From positions 62,001 to 126,000 of the forward strand of contig NZ_AWOR01000046.1 in NCBI RefSeq assembly GCF_000761245.1: 64,000 bases of DNA. Reading direction: 5' to 3'. The position numbers and the translations under genes were made by a program. Below the pieces are notes generated by a model. The model did not search any database. It was not told where the DNA came from and saw only the letters and a list, made by a program, of their open reading frames with translations. The stretch is from Comamonas testosteroni (GTDB lineage: Bacteria > Pseudomonadota > Gammaproteobacteria > Burkholderiales > Burkholderiaceae_C). This document shows positions 8,718-17,134 of the stretch, in pieces (within the stretch, counting starts at the first letter, position 1; each line of letters begins with the position of its first letter).

Positions 8718-11333
8718 ATGGGAGACATCACTTCGGCGGCAGAGCCCTCTGCACATCCCTGGCTCAGGCGCACACTGCATCTGGCGGCTGCGGCCTGCGG
8801 ACTGGTTTTGCTGGCAGGGGCCGCCTTGGCGGTCTATGGCGTGCGGGCCCAGCCACGCATGGACGGCAAGCTGGTCCTCGCCGGGCTTGAGCGCAGCGTG
8901 TGGGTCAGGCGCGACGAGTCCGATGTCACGCATATCAGCGCCCGGTCGCCCCAGGATGCCTGGCGGGCCCTGGGCTTTGTCCATGCGCAGGAGCGCGGCT
9001 GGCAGCTGGAGTTCAACCGCCGTCTCATGCAGGGGCGGTTGTCGGAGATTCTGGGGCCGGCCACGCTGGAGCTGGACAAGCTGATGCGTGCTCTCGATAT
9101 TCATGGCGCGGCGCGTCGCCAGTACGCGGCGCTGCCGCTCTCTGTGCAGGAGGCCCTGCAGGCCTACAGCCAGGGCATTGCCGCCTTTTACGCCAGGCCC
9201 TCGCAGGCTGCAGCGCCGGAGTTCCTGCTGCTGGGCACCAGGGCCGCAGCAGCAGGGCCATCGAGCTGGGAGCCGGAAGACACTGTGGGCTGGGCGCTGA
9301 TGATGGCGCTGGATCTGGGGGGCAACTGGGGCAACGAGTTCGCGCGGCTGAATCTGCTGCAGGTCCTGAGCACCGAGCAGCTGTGGCAGCTGATGCCGGC
9401 CTATCCGGGCGAGCAGCCCGCCACGGCACTGGACCTCGCCAGTCTGTACCGGCAGCTCGGTGTCTACCGGGAGGCGGATGCCAAGCCCGAGGTCTCGGCA
9501 CCGGCCGGGCAGACTCAATCAGCGCTGCGGCAGTCGGCACTGCAGCAGTCGGCACTGCGCCAGTGGGCGCTGCGCCAGTGGGCGCTGGCCATGGTGCGGG
9601 ACATGGGCAGCAACGACGGACTGGGCAGCAACAACTGGGTGGTGGCCGGCAGCAAGACCCAAAGCGGCAAGCCCTTGCTGGCCAACGATCCGCATCTGGG
9701 CCTGAGCGCTCCGGCCATCTGGTACTTCGCGCGCCTTCAGTCGCAAGAGGGGCGGGCCAGCGACGGCAGCGCCCTGAGCGCGCTGGATGTGACAGGGGCC
9801 ACCTTGCCCGGCATGCCCTTCGTGGTGCTGGGCCGCACGGCACAGGTGGCCTGGGGCTTTACCAACACCAACCCCGATGTGCAGGACCTGTATCTGGAGC
9901 AGATCAACCCGGCCGATGCCAGCCAGTACCGCACGCCCACAGGCTGGGAAAATTTTGCCGTGCGCGAGGAAGTCTTCAAGGTCAAGGGCCAGGGCGATGT
10001 CAGGGTGACGCTGCGCAGCACGCGCCACGGCCCCGTGATCAGCGATGCGCAGCAGCAATACGGCAAGGTCATCAACACCGACCGCTATGCACTGGCCCTG
10101 CGCTGGGCGGCGCTGGACACGGACAACCGTACGGTGGAGGCCGGCCTCAGAGCCAACGGGGCGCAGACCGTGGCCGAACTGTTCGAGGCGTTTTCCATCT
10201 ACCACTCGCCCATGCAAAGCATTGTGGCGGCCGATGTGCAGGGACATATCGGCTTCAAGGCCGCAGGCCGGGTGCCGCTTCGTGCGCCCGATAATGACTT
10301 GCGCGGAGTGGCACCGGCACCCGGCTGGCAGGCGCGCTATGACTGGCAGGGCTGGCTGAGCTACGAGCAGACGCCGCAGGACGATGGCGCTGCGCGCGGC
10401 TTTGTGGCCACGGCCAACCAGCGCGTGACGGAAGCGGGCTATGCACATTTTCTGACCCAGGACTGGAGCCTGCCCTATCGCCACCAGCGCATAGAGCAAC
10501 TGCTGGCGGCCGGCAGCCAGCATGACGTGACCAGCATGGCGGCGATTCAGAACGATGTGCAGTCCCTGGCCACCCGCGCCTTGCTGCCCGTGCTGCGCAA
10601 GGCGCCATCGAGCCACGCCCTGGCAGAGCAGGCGCAGCAGCTGCTGGCGGGTTTTGACGGACAGATGGAGCGGGACAGGCCCGAGCCGCTGATCTTCTCG
10701 GTCTGGGCCGACGAGCTGACGCGCGCCCTGGTGATTGCGCGCATTGGCGAGCAGCGCTTTGCCATGAGCTACGGCAAGCGGGACTTCCGCGCCGGGCTGG
10801 AGGGAATGCTGGCGCGCAATGACGCCTGGTGGTGCGCGCCGCTGAGCTGCGAGCAACAGGCAGGACAAGCGCTGACCCGCGCGCTTGACAAGCTGCAGGC
10901 CGCCTATGGCCAGGACCCGCGCCAGTGGCGCTGGGGCACGGCGCATCCGGCGCTCAGCGCGCACAAGCCACTGGGCTCGGTGGCGGCGCTGGCCGGCGTG
11001 TTCAATGTGAGCGTGGCCTCGGGCGGTGACACCTATAGCGTCAACGTCGGGCAGTACAACGCCAACCCGTCGCCCTCCGATGCCAAAGGCCCGCTGGGCG
11101 GGCGCTTTGTCAGCCGCCACGGGCCCTCGCTGCGCGCCATCTACGACCTGGGCGATCCGGAGTCCTCGCAGTTCATCTACCAGACCGGGCAGAGCGGGCT
11201 GGCGCTGTCGGGCCGCTATGCGGACATGAGCCGGGAATGGGCCGACGGCCGCTATCGCAAGCTGCAGATGCAGCCGGGGCGCTGGCGCCATGTGCTGGAG
11301 TTGCAGGCCAGTCAGGATGTGGGTAGCTATTAA
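8718..11333 (+). CDS. Penicillin acylase family protein (Ntn-hydrolase)
   Basis: The family is made as one precursor, exported, and cut autocatalytically into two chains. The new N-terminal residue of the large chain is the nucleophile that hydrolyses amide bonds such as acyl side chains or acyl-homoserine lactones. Here the N-terminus has a hydrophobic signal or anchor (RRTLHLAAAACGLVLLAGAALAVYG). The nucleophile is the Ser in LGSNNWVV, residue 317 counting from the ATG at 8679. The oxyanion region LLANDPHLGLSAPAIWYFARL follows. I chose the ATG at 8718, after AAGAGG. The ATGs at 8679 and 8703 are alternatives. Just before the nucleophile lie five 15-bp repeats in the predicted excised linker. 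The substrate cannot be told from sequence. Confidence 0.88.
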   Translation: MGDITSAAEPSAHPWLRRTLHLAAAACGLVLLAGAALAVYGVRAQPRMDGKLVLAGLERSVWVRRDESDVTHISARSPQDAWRALGFVHAQERGWQLEFNRRLMQGRLSEILGPATLELDKLMRALDIHGAARRQYAALPLSVQEALQAYSQGIAAFYARPSQAAAPEFLLLGTRAAAAGPSSWEPEDTVGWALMMALDLGGNWGNEFARLNLLQVLSTEQLWQLMPAYPGEQPATALDLASLYRQLGVYREADAKPEVSAPAGQTQSALRQSALQQSALRQWALRQWALAMVRDMGSNDGLGSNNWVVAGSKTQSGKPLLANDPHLGLSAPAIWYFARLQSQEGRASDGSALSALDVTGATLPGMPFVVLGRTAQVAWGFTNTNPDVQDLYLEQINPADASQYRTPTGWENFAVREEVFKVKGQGDVRVTLRSTRHGPVISDAQQQYGKVINTDRYALALRWAALDTDNRTVEAGLRANGAQTVAELFEAFSIYHSPMQSIVAADVQGHIGFKAAGRVPLRAPDNDLRGVAPAPGWQARYDWQGWLSYEQTPQDDGAARGFVATANQRVTEAGYAHFLTQDWSLPYRHQRIEQLLAAGSQHDVTSMAAIQNDVQSLATRALLPVLRKAPSSHALAEQAQQLLAGFDGQMERDRPEPLIFSVWADELTRALVIARIGEQRFAMSYGKRDFRAGLEGMLARNDAWWCAPLSCEQQAGQALTRALDKLQAAYGQDPRQWRWGTAHPALSAHKPLGSVAALAGVFNVSVASGGDTYSVNVGQYNANPSPSDAKGPLGGRFVSRHGPSLRAIYDLGDPESSQFIYQTGQSGLALSGRYADMSREWADGRYRKLQMQPGRWRHVLELQASQDVGSY
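9519..9590 (+). repeat. 15-bp in-frame tandem repeat in the acylase linker
   Basis: About five imperfect copies of a 15-bp unit (for example TCGGCACTGCGCCAG) encode SALRQ, SALQQ, SALRQ, WALRQ and WAL. They end about 17 residues before the nucleophilic Ser. The repeat is in frame, so copy changes would alter the linker length without breaking the gene. Confidence 0.75.
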
Positions 11334-11465
11334 TAAGTGAGCTTACATCGACTTTAATATATTGATTTCAGATATAAAAGATGCTGAAACTCAATGAATT
11401 CATGTGCTACAAGCTCCTGTATAAATAGCAGATGCAGGAATGAAAGCAGTCGCAATCGCAGGCGT

Positions 11466-12446
11466 TCAGCGCAGGAAATCCTCGATCAAGCCGGCCACGG
11501 CCTCTGGCTGGTCGTGGTGCAGCATATGGCCTGCGTCCTGCACGCGGGCGATCTCGCATTGGGGAATATGACGTATGCGCTCGTGGTATTGCTCCAGCGT
11601 GTAGCGGCCCTGATGCCACTGGCCCAGGCTGTCGTCCGAGGCTTCGACCGACAAGGTGGGCGCGGTGATGGCGGCAAGGCAGGCCAGGGCCTCGTCCACG
11701 CGATACAGATAGGGGTTGGAGAGCTTGTGCGCGGCGTCGCCCAGAATATGCCAGCGGCCCTGGGCATCGGGGGCCGACCAATGGTGAGCCAGCCACAGTG
11801 CCTTGTCGCGGGGCAGGCGGCGATTGGTCTTCTGCAGCCGGTTGGCAACGGCCTCCACGCTGTCATAGTCCGAGAGACCCATGCCGCCCGCGCGCTGCTC
11901 GCGTAGCTGATCCATCCACTGGGCCAGACGCGTGGGGGCCTGCTCGGGCGTTGTGGGCGCCATGCCGAAGCCCTCCAGATTGACAAAGCGGCGTATGCGC
12001 TCGGGTCGCGCGCCCGCATACATGCAGGAGATATTGCCGCCCATGCTGTGGCCGACCAGGTCAATGGGCTGATCGGGCGAGATCTGCTCCAGCAGCATGT
12101 CCAGGTCGGCCAGATAGTCGGTGAAGTAATAGCTGTCGCAGGGCTCGTTGCTGCGGCTCAGGCCGAAGCCACGCCAGTCGTGGGCAAGAATGCGGCGACC
12201 CTGCACAAAGGCGTCGCTGAAGGCATCGACCACAAACTGGTAGGAGGCGGCCACATCCATCCAGCCGTGGGCCAGCACCAGCACGGGCAGCTCGGGATCG
12301 ATTCCTGAAGCTGGCTCGGGCTCCCAGCTGCGCAGGTGGTAGTGCATATTGCGCACGGGCAGCATCTGCGAGCGCCACTGGCGGCGAGGCTGATAGGGCG
12401 GGATATCGGTGAGCTGGCCGGTCTGCGTGGGGTTGTGCGTTGTCAT
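11466..12446 (-). CDS. Alpha/beta hydrolase
   Basis: A protein of 326 residues with the full alpha/beta-hydrolase set. The HGW oxyanion motif is at residues 60-62, the nucleophile elbow GHSMGG has Ser134, and a late AGHMLHHDQP supplies the catalytic His. It has no signal peptide and is probably a cytosolic esterase or lipase-like enzyme. The substrate cannot be inferred. It is transcribed away from the Tas-type reductase gene. The 124-bp gap between them probably holds both promoters, though I see no clear boxes. Confidence 0.88.
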   Translation of the reverse strand: MTTHNPTQTGQLTDIPPYQPRRQWRSQMLPVRNMHYHLRSWEPEPASGIDPELPVLVLAHGWMDVAASYQFVVDAFSDAFVQGRRILAHDWRGFGLSRSNEPCDSYYFTDYLADLDMLLEQISPDQPIDLVGHSMGGNISCMYAGARPERIRRFVNLEGFGMAPTTPEQAPTRLAQWMDQLREQRAGGMGLSDYDSVEAVANRLQKTNRRLPRDKALWLAHHWSAPDAQGRWHILGDAAHKLSNPYLYRVDEALACLAAITAPTLSVEASDDSLGQWHQGRYTLEQYHERIRHIPQCEIARVQDAGHMLHHDQPEAVAGLIEDFLR

Positions 12447-12570
12447 AGTGTCTCCGTTGCTTTGATTATTGCTGCGCTTGCAGCATGGCCCGTCGTGCGC
12501 GGGACAGCTGTGTCAGCAAAATCAAGGCGTCTGCCCTGATCTTGTACTGTCAGGCTCTAAACTTGGAAGC

Positions 12571-13665
12571 ATGACTTTTGCTGCATCCACTTCCCGTCTT
12601 TCCATGAATCCCGTTGCTCTGGGACAGAGCGATCTGCGCGTCACCCCCATCTGTCTGGGCACCATGACATTCGGCGAGCAGGTCGATGAGGCTCAAGCCT
12701 GGCGCATCATGGATCGAGCCGTGGAGCGTGGCGTGGATTTCTTCGATACGGCCGAGATGTATGCCGTGCCCGCCCGTGAGGCCACCTTTGGCGCGACGGA
12801 ATCCATCATCGGCCGCTGGCTCAAGGCCCGCCCCGGCATGCGCGAGCAGATCACGCTGGCCAGCAAGGTGGCCGGTCCATCGCGCGGCATGCCCTGGATC
12901 CGTGAAGGCTCTGGCATGTCGGCCCAGGATATCGTGCGCTCCTGCGACGCCAGCCTTGAGCGTCTGCAGACCGAGGTGATCGACCTCTACCAGATTCACT
13001 GGCCCGAGCGCCATGTGCCGGCCTTCGGCACCATGTACTACGACCCGAAGAAAGAAAGCTCGCTCACGCCCATCCACGAGCAACTGCAGGCGCTGGCCGG
13101 CCTGGTCAAGCAGGGCAAGATCCGCCATATCGGCCTGTCCAACGAGACGCCTTACGGCGTGCACGAGTTTGTGCGCCTGGCCGAGCAGCACGGACTGCCG
13201 CGCGTGGCGGCGATCCAGAACCCTTACTGCCTGGTCAACCGCAGCTATGAGAACGGGCTGGACGAAACCTGTCACCGCCTCGATGTCTCACTGCTGGCCT
13301 ATTCGCCGCTGGCTTTCGGCCTGCTGACGGGAAAGTTCGACCAGTTTGCGCCGACCGAGGAGGGCGCTCCCAAGCAGGCACGCATCGCCAGATATGAATC
13401 CGTGCAGAGGCAGCGCTGGGGCCGCCCCGATGCGCTGGCCGCCGCGCGCCGCTACAACGCGCTGGCGCGCGAGCACGGCCTCACTCCCACGCAGCTGGCA
13501 TTGGCCTTTTGCTACACCAAGTGGCAGGTGGCCAGCACCATCATCGGTGTGACCTCGGTGGCCCAGCTTGACGAGGATCTCGACGCCTGGGGCACGCAGC
13601 TGCCTGCCGAGCTGCTGGCCGAAATCGATGCCATCCGCTGGGAGATGCGCGACCCGGCAATCTGA
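12571..13665 (+). CDS. tas: Aldo/keto reductase, Tas type
   Basis: An NADP(H)-dependent aldo/keto reductase closely following the E. coli Tas pattern throughout: LGTMTFGEQ near the N-terminus, DTAEMYAVP with the conserved Asp and Tyr, ASKVAGPSR with the Lys, and LYQIHWPERH with the His of the catalytic tetrad. Later stretches such as IGLSNETPYGVHEF, IQNPYCLVNRSYE and ASTIIGVTS also match. I placed the start at 12571 (MTFAASTSR). The ATG at 12604 (MNPVALGQSD) is equally possible, and it is the one that aligns with the usual family N-terminus. It is probably cytosolic and the natural substrate is unknown. Confidence 0.88.
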   Translation: MTFAASTSRLSMNPVALGQSDLRVTPICLGTMTFGEQVDEAQAWRIMDRAVERGVDFFDTAEMYAVPAREATFGATESIIGRWLKARPGMREQITLASKVAGPSRGMPWIREGSGMSAQDIVRSCDASLERLQTEVIDLYQIHWPERHVPAFGTMYYDPKKESSLTPIHEQLQALAGLVKQGKIRHIGLSNETPYGVHEFVRLAEQHGLPRVAAIQNPYCLVNRSYENGLDETCHRLDVSLLAYSPLAFGLLTGKFDQFAPTEEGAPKQARIARYESVQRQRWGRPDALAAARRYNALAREHGLTPTQLALAFCYTKWQVASTIIGVTSVAQLDEDLDAWGTQLPAELLAEIDAIRWEMRDPAI

Positions 13666-13713
13666 TCGATTTATTGAGGGAGAATGGCTGCTATCCCATG
13701 TAGTTCATGGGCT

Positions 13714-13733
13714 GGAAGCTATCAAAATTGAAT
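13714..13733. repeat. Short AT-rich intergenic repeat (reverse orientation)
   Basis: Read on the minus strand this is TTCAATTTTGATAGCTTC, a member of the loose TTGATAGCTG family described at 28571. It ends just upstream of the ybaK start at 13735, so it overlaps the likely ribosome-binding region. Confidence 0.3.
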
Positions 13734-13734
13734 C

Positions 13735-14235
13735 ATGGCAAAAAAAGACAAAAACACCCATGTCAGCGAGACGCCGGCCACGCAGATGCTCAAGGCCCAC
13801 AAGGTGGAGTTCACCGAGCACCCTTATGACTATGTGGAGCATGGCGGCACCGAGGAGTCGGCGCGTCAGCTGGGGCTGGACGAGCATGCGGTCGTCAAGA
13901 CCCTGGTGATGCAGGATCAGGATGCCAGGCCGCTGATCGTGCTCATGCATGGCGATTGCAAGGTATCGACCAAGAACCTGGCGCGCCAGATCGGGGCCAA
14001 GAGCGTGGAGCCTTGCAAGCCCGAGGTGGCCAACCGCCACAGCGGCTATCTGGTGGGCGGCACCTCGCCCTTCGGCACCAAACGCGAAATGCCGGTCTAT
14101 ATCGAGGAAACCATACTCGCGCTGCCACGCATCGCCATCAACGGCGGGCGGCGCGGCTATCTGGTGCAACTGGCCCCCGAGGTCTGCACCCGGTTGCTCG
14201 ATGCCCGGCCGGTGCACTGCGCGCTGGCAGAATAG
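13735..14235 (+). CDS. ybaK: Cys-tRNA(Pro) deacylase YbaK family
   Basis: A 166-residue YbaK/EbsC-type protein. The family hydrolyses mischarged Cys-tRNA(Pro) and so clears errors of prolyl-tRNA synthetase. The family pattern is visible along its length: TPATQMLKAHKVEFTEH at the start, the conserved VVKTLVMQ, and the loop GYLVGGTSPFGTK with its invariant Gly-Thr-Ser-Pro. It ends in NGGRRGYLVQL. The ATG at 13735 gives the family's normal length. It stands alone between tas and plsY, with a repeat element downstream. Confidence 0.92.
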   Translation: MAKKDKNTHVSETPATQMLKAHKVEFTEHPYDYVEHGGTEESARQLGLDEHAVVKTLVMQDQDARPLIVLMHGDCKVSTKNLARQIGAKSVEPCKPEVANRHSGYLVGGTSPFGTKREMPVYIEETILALPRIAINGGRRGYLVQLAPEVCTRLLDARPVHCALAE

Positions 14236-14285
14236 GGGCTGGTCAGCCGGGGCAGACGCCGACTGGCAAAAAAGCAAACAACTAA

Positions 14286-14360
14286 AACATACGCAATCAA
14301 GAATCTGCAACGGCATTGCTATCGACAAGACAGCATGCACGGTCCTAGCTTGCGTAAGTC
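14286..14360. repeat. Intergenic inverted-repeat element, copy 3
   Basis: A 75-bp element with left end AACATACGCA and right end TGCGTAAGTC (8 of 10 complementary) between ybaK and plsY. The interior CAAGAATCTGCAAC resembles copy 1 at 1201. The rest of the gap (14236-14429) holds no gene I recognise. Confidence 0.55.
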
Positions 14361-14429
14361 GTGACAACAATCGGCTCCGTCGACTTTGGTTGGCGGGCCT
14401 AAGGGCCAGTCTCTGGCCGAGGAATTCCT

Positions 14430-15116
14430 TTGAACGCCCTCTATCCCGTTATCGCCGTCATCGCGGCCTATCTGATTGGTTCGCTGTCCTTTGCCGTCAT
14501 CGTCAGCCGCGTCATGGGCCTGAACGACCCGCGTACCTATGGCAGCGGCAACCCCGGCGCCACCAATGTGCTGCGCTCGGGCAGCAAGGCGGCTGCGGCT
14601 GTCACGCTGCTGCTGGATGCGCTCAAGGGCCTGGTGCCCGTGGTGCTGGTCAAGGCCTTCGGCGAGCCGTTCGGTCTGGGCGACAGCACGGTGGCACTGG
14701 CCGGTCTGGCCGCTTTCCTGGGCCATCTGTATCCGGTGTTCTTTGGCTTCAAGGGCGGCAAGGGCGTGGCCACGGCGCTGGGCGTGCTGCTGGGCATCAG
14801 CGGCTGGCTGGGTCTGGCGACGGCGCTGACCTGGGTCATCGTGGCCGTGTTCTTCCGCTATTCCTCCCTGGCTGCGCTGGTGGCCTCGGTGTTCGCACCC
14901 GTGTACTACGTGCTGTGCAGCGGCGTTGTCTGGGATGCGGAAACGCCCATCACTGCCGCGATTGTCGTGATGGCGATTTTGCTGGTCTGGCGTCATCGCG
15001 AAAACATCCAGCGCCTGATTGCGGGCAAGGAATCCAGGCTGGGGCAGAAAAAGACCGACGGCTCCAAGCCTGCAGAGGGCGGGGCCCGCAAGAGCAGCAA
15101 GAGCAAGCATCGCTAG
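14430..15116 (+). CDS. plsY: Acyl-phosphate:glycerol-3-phosphate acyltransferase PlsY
   Basis: PlsY transfers an acyl group from acyl-phosphate to glycerol-3-phosphate at the inner membrane, the first step of phospholipid synthesis. The family motifs are present: the GSxSFA-type [11 protein letters not shown] near the N-terminus, [12 protein letters not shown], and [13 protein letters not shown]. There are about five membrane segments. Translation appears to start at a TTG (14430) after GAGGAATTCC, a good ribosome site. The last 30 or so residues are a lysine/serine-rich tail beyond the usual end. Confidence 0.93.
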   Translation: MNALYPVIAVIAAYLIGSLSFAVIVSRVMGLNDPRTYGSGNPGATNVLRSGSKAAAAVTLLLDALKGLVPVVLVKAFGEPFGLGDSTVALAGLAAFLGHLYPVFFGFKGGKGVATALGVLLGISGWLGLATALTWVIVAVFFRYSSLAALVASVFAPVYYVLCSGVVWDAETPITAAIVVMAILLVWRHRENIQRLIAGKESRLGQKKTDGSKPAEGGARKSSKSKHR

Positions 15117-15149
15117 GACGCTTGCGCAGATAGTCCATGAGGGTCGCCA

Positions 15150-15185
15150 GACCCTATATATATAAGCGCAAGCTCTTAATTTAAT
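15150..15185. repeat. Short AT-rich intergenic repeat (reverse orientation)
   Basis: Read on the minus strand this contains AAGAGCTTGCGCTTATATAT, another member of the loose TTGATAGCTG/GCGCTTTAT family. It lies directly ahead of the DUF4178 gene and may overlap its promoter. Confidence 0.3.
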
Positions 15186-15196
15186 AGCAAAAAGAT

Positions 15197-16723
15197 ATGG
15201 CTTCCAGCCCATCGCAGCGCGACTACAGCGCTCCCTGTCCTGGTTGTGGCGCGCCGGTCCACTTCGCCAGTGCGCAATCGAGCTTTGCCGTCTGCGAGTT
15301 CTGCCGCAGCACCGTGCTGCGTGATGGCGAGACGCTCAAGCGCATCGGCTCCATGGCCGAGGTGTTCGAGGACTACAGCCCGCTGCAGCTGGGTGCCTCG
15401 GGCATGGTCAAGCGCAACGGCAAGCCCGAGCCCTTTACCGTCGTGGGCCGCGCGCAGTACAAAAGCGCGGCCGGCAACTGGTCGGAATGGGTGGCTGCGC
15501 TCAGCAACGGCGAGCTGGCCTGGCTGAGCGAGGACAACGGCAGCTTTGTCTTTGCCGTGAACTGGCAGCCGCCGGGCTGGAACGTGAAAGAGTTCCAGCA
15601 GCGCGAATGGCGCATGGGTCGCGAGCTCCAGGCCGGCACTGAATCCTTCACCGTCACCAGCATTCAGGATGCGCAGCTGATGGCGGCCCAGGGCGAGCTG
15701 CCCCAGCTGCCCCAGCTGGGCAAGAGTTTCAAGCTGGTGGAGCTGCGCAGCGACAAGAACCAGATCCTCTCCATCGACTTCAGCGACAAGACACCGGCCT
15801 TCAGCCTGGGGGCTGCCGTGGCGCTGGAGGCTTTGCAGATGCAGGGACTGCGCAGCAGCGCCCAGCAAAAAGCCCAGGGTCGCCACTTCAACTGTCCCAA
15901 GTGCGGTGCCGTGGTGCCCGTGCGCTTTGACACCACCAAGGCCCTGAGCTGCCCCAGTTGCGGCAGCCTGATCGACATGTCCAAGGGCATGGGGGCGGAG
16001 CTGAGCTATGCCGAGCAGCGCCGAAAGGTCAAGCCTCTGATCGCGCTGGGCAGCGAAGGCACGCTCGATGGCCTGAAATGGCAGGTCGTGGGCTTTCAAA
16101 GGCGCAGCGGGCGTGGTCTGGGTGAGGATGAGGACGACAGCTTCACCTGGGACGAGTACCTGCTCTACAACAAGAAGGCGGGCTTTTCGTTCATCGTCGA
16201 TTCGGAAGACGGCTGGAGCACGGCTCGCGTCATCACGGGCGCACCCAAGCTCAGCAAGAACGGCGCCACTGCCACCTATCTGCAGCGCAAATATCAGCGC
16301 GACTACGCCTATCTGGCCGAGACGGAATATGCCGAGGGCGAGTTCTACTGGCCCGTCTTCAAGGGAGCCAAGTCCAGCAATGTGGACTTTGCCAATGGAG
16401 GCAAGCAGTCCACGCTGGCGCTGGAGACTGCCAACCAGGAAACGACCTGGACCCATGGCCAGCGCGTTTCGGCTGAGACGGTGGCCAAGGCGTTCGGCGT
16501 GGCCAAGCTCAAGGACCGCTCCCAGGTCAGTCCGCTGTCGGGCAGCGGCTTCAGCTGGGGCACGATTCTGTTCTGGTTGTTCCTGCTGCTGTTCATCCTG
16601 CCGTTCCTGCGTGCCTGCATGTCCAGCCCCAACTGCGACCCGCGCACCGACCCCAATTGCAGCTACAGCCGCTCCAGCAGCGGCTCCTATGGCGGCTATA
16701 CCTCCGGCGGAAGCCACAAATAG
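15197..16723 (+). CDS. Zinc-ribbon DUF4178 membrane protein (polyamine-type operon gene 1)
   Basis: A protein of 508 residues. It has two zinc ribbons, the first with C14, C17, C33 and C36 and the second with C233, C236, C252 and C255. After each comes a beta-rich segment typical of DUF4178 (for example PFTVVGRAQYKSAAGNWSEW, and WQVVGFQRRSG with DSFTWDEYLLYN). One membrane span lies at about residues 452-471, followed by a Ser/Gly/Tyr-rich tail. It is the first gene of a same-strand unit with DUF350, a spermidine-synthase-like enzyme and an amine-oxidase-like flavoprotein. The biochemical role is unknown. The domain make-up suggests a membrane-tethered scaffold or substrate-binding protein. 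Confidence 0.82.
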   Translation: MASSPSQRDYSAPCPGCGAPVHFASAQSSFAVCEFCRSTVLRDGETLKRIGSMAEVFEDYSPLQLGASGMVKRNGKPEPFTVVGRAQYKSAAGNWSEWVAALSNGELAWLSEDNGSFVFAVNWQPPGWNVKEFQQREWRMGRELQAGTESFTVTSIQDAQLMAAQGELPQLPQLGKSFKLVELRSDKNQILSIDFSDKTPAFSLGAAVALEALQMQGLRSSAQQKAQGRHFNCPKCGAVVPVRFDTTKALSCPSCGSLIDMSKGMGAELSYAEQRRKVKPLIALGSEGTLDGLKWQVVGFQRRSGRGLGEDEDDSFTWDEYLLYNKKAGFSFIVDSEDGWSTARVITGAPKLSKNGATATYLQRKYQRDYAYLAETEYAEGEFYWPVFKGAKSSNVDFANGGKQSTLALETANQETTWTHGQRVSAETVAKAFGVAKLKDRSQVSPLSGSGFSWGTILFWLFLLLFILPFLRACMSSPNCDPRTDPNCSYSRSSSGSYGGYTSGGSHK

Positions 16724-16752
16724 CACCCCTATCTCATTCGAGGAGACAGATC

Positions 16753-16968
16753 ATGTTTGACTGGTTCAACCCCCAGAACTTCTTCGGCTCCATCATCTAC
16801 GCCCTGGTGGGCGTGGTGGTGTTCTGGCTGTGCTTCATCATCATCGACAAGATCACGCCCGTGGACATGTGGGCCGAGATCGTGGAGAAGCACAACAAGG
16901 CGCTGGCCATGGTGGTGGCCGCCATGTGCCTGGGCATCAGCATCATCGTCGCTGCGGCGATACATTGA
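16753..16968 (+). CDS. DUF350 family two-span membrane protein
   Basis: Seventy-one residues from the ATG at 16753, which follows GAGGAGACAG closely. A longer in-frame start at 16657 overlaps the upstream gene. Two hydrophobic segments (about residues 12-30 and 46-70) flank a short charged loop (DKITPVDMWAEIVEKHNKA), as in DUF350 proteins such as E. coli YjfL. Many DUF350 proteins have this unit twice, and here it is single. It lies 29 bp after the DUF4178 gene. DUF350 genes are known to sit beside polyamine-type or ATP-grasp genes, which fits the next two genes. Confidence 0.8.
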   Translation: MFDWFNPQNFFGSIIYALVGVVVFWLCFIIIDKITPVDMWAEIVEKHNKALAMVVAAMCLGISIIVAAAIH

Positions 16969-17100
16969 GGCTCCCCCTGAGGCGCGGCGCGCCTTCCCCC
17001 TCTCTTGACGCGCTGGGCGCTAGGGGAGGGGGACGACAGCTTCGCTGCGGGGCGGCGGGGCCGCCCAGGCCCTTGCTCGCTGTCCCTGGCAGGCAGAGGA
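16969..17100. repeat. GC-rich dispersed intergenic element
   Basis: A very GC-rich stretch beginning CTCCCCCTGAGGCGC, then CTTCCCCCTCTCT, GGGGGACGACAGC, CGCTGCGGGGCGG and AGGCCCTTGCTCGC. The same order of blocks appears on the minus strand at about 22085-22215. Sequences like this are, as I recall, common between Comamonadaceae genes. It separates the DUF350 and spermidine-synthase-like genes. An AAAGGA ribosome site follows at about 17124. Confidence 0.5.
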
Positions 17101-17134
17101 CGGCGCGCGCCTGTTTTACGGTTAAAGGAATTAG

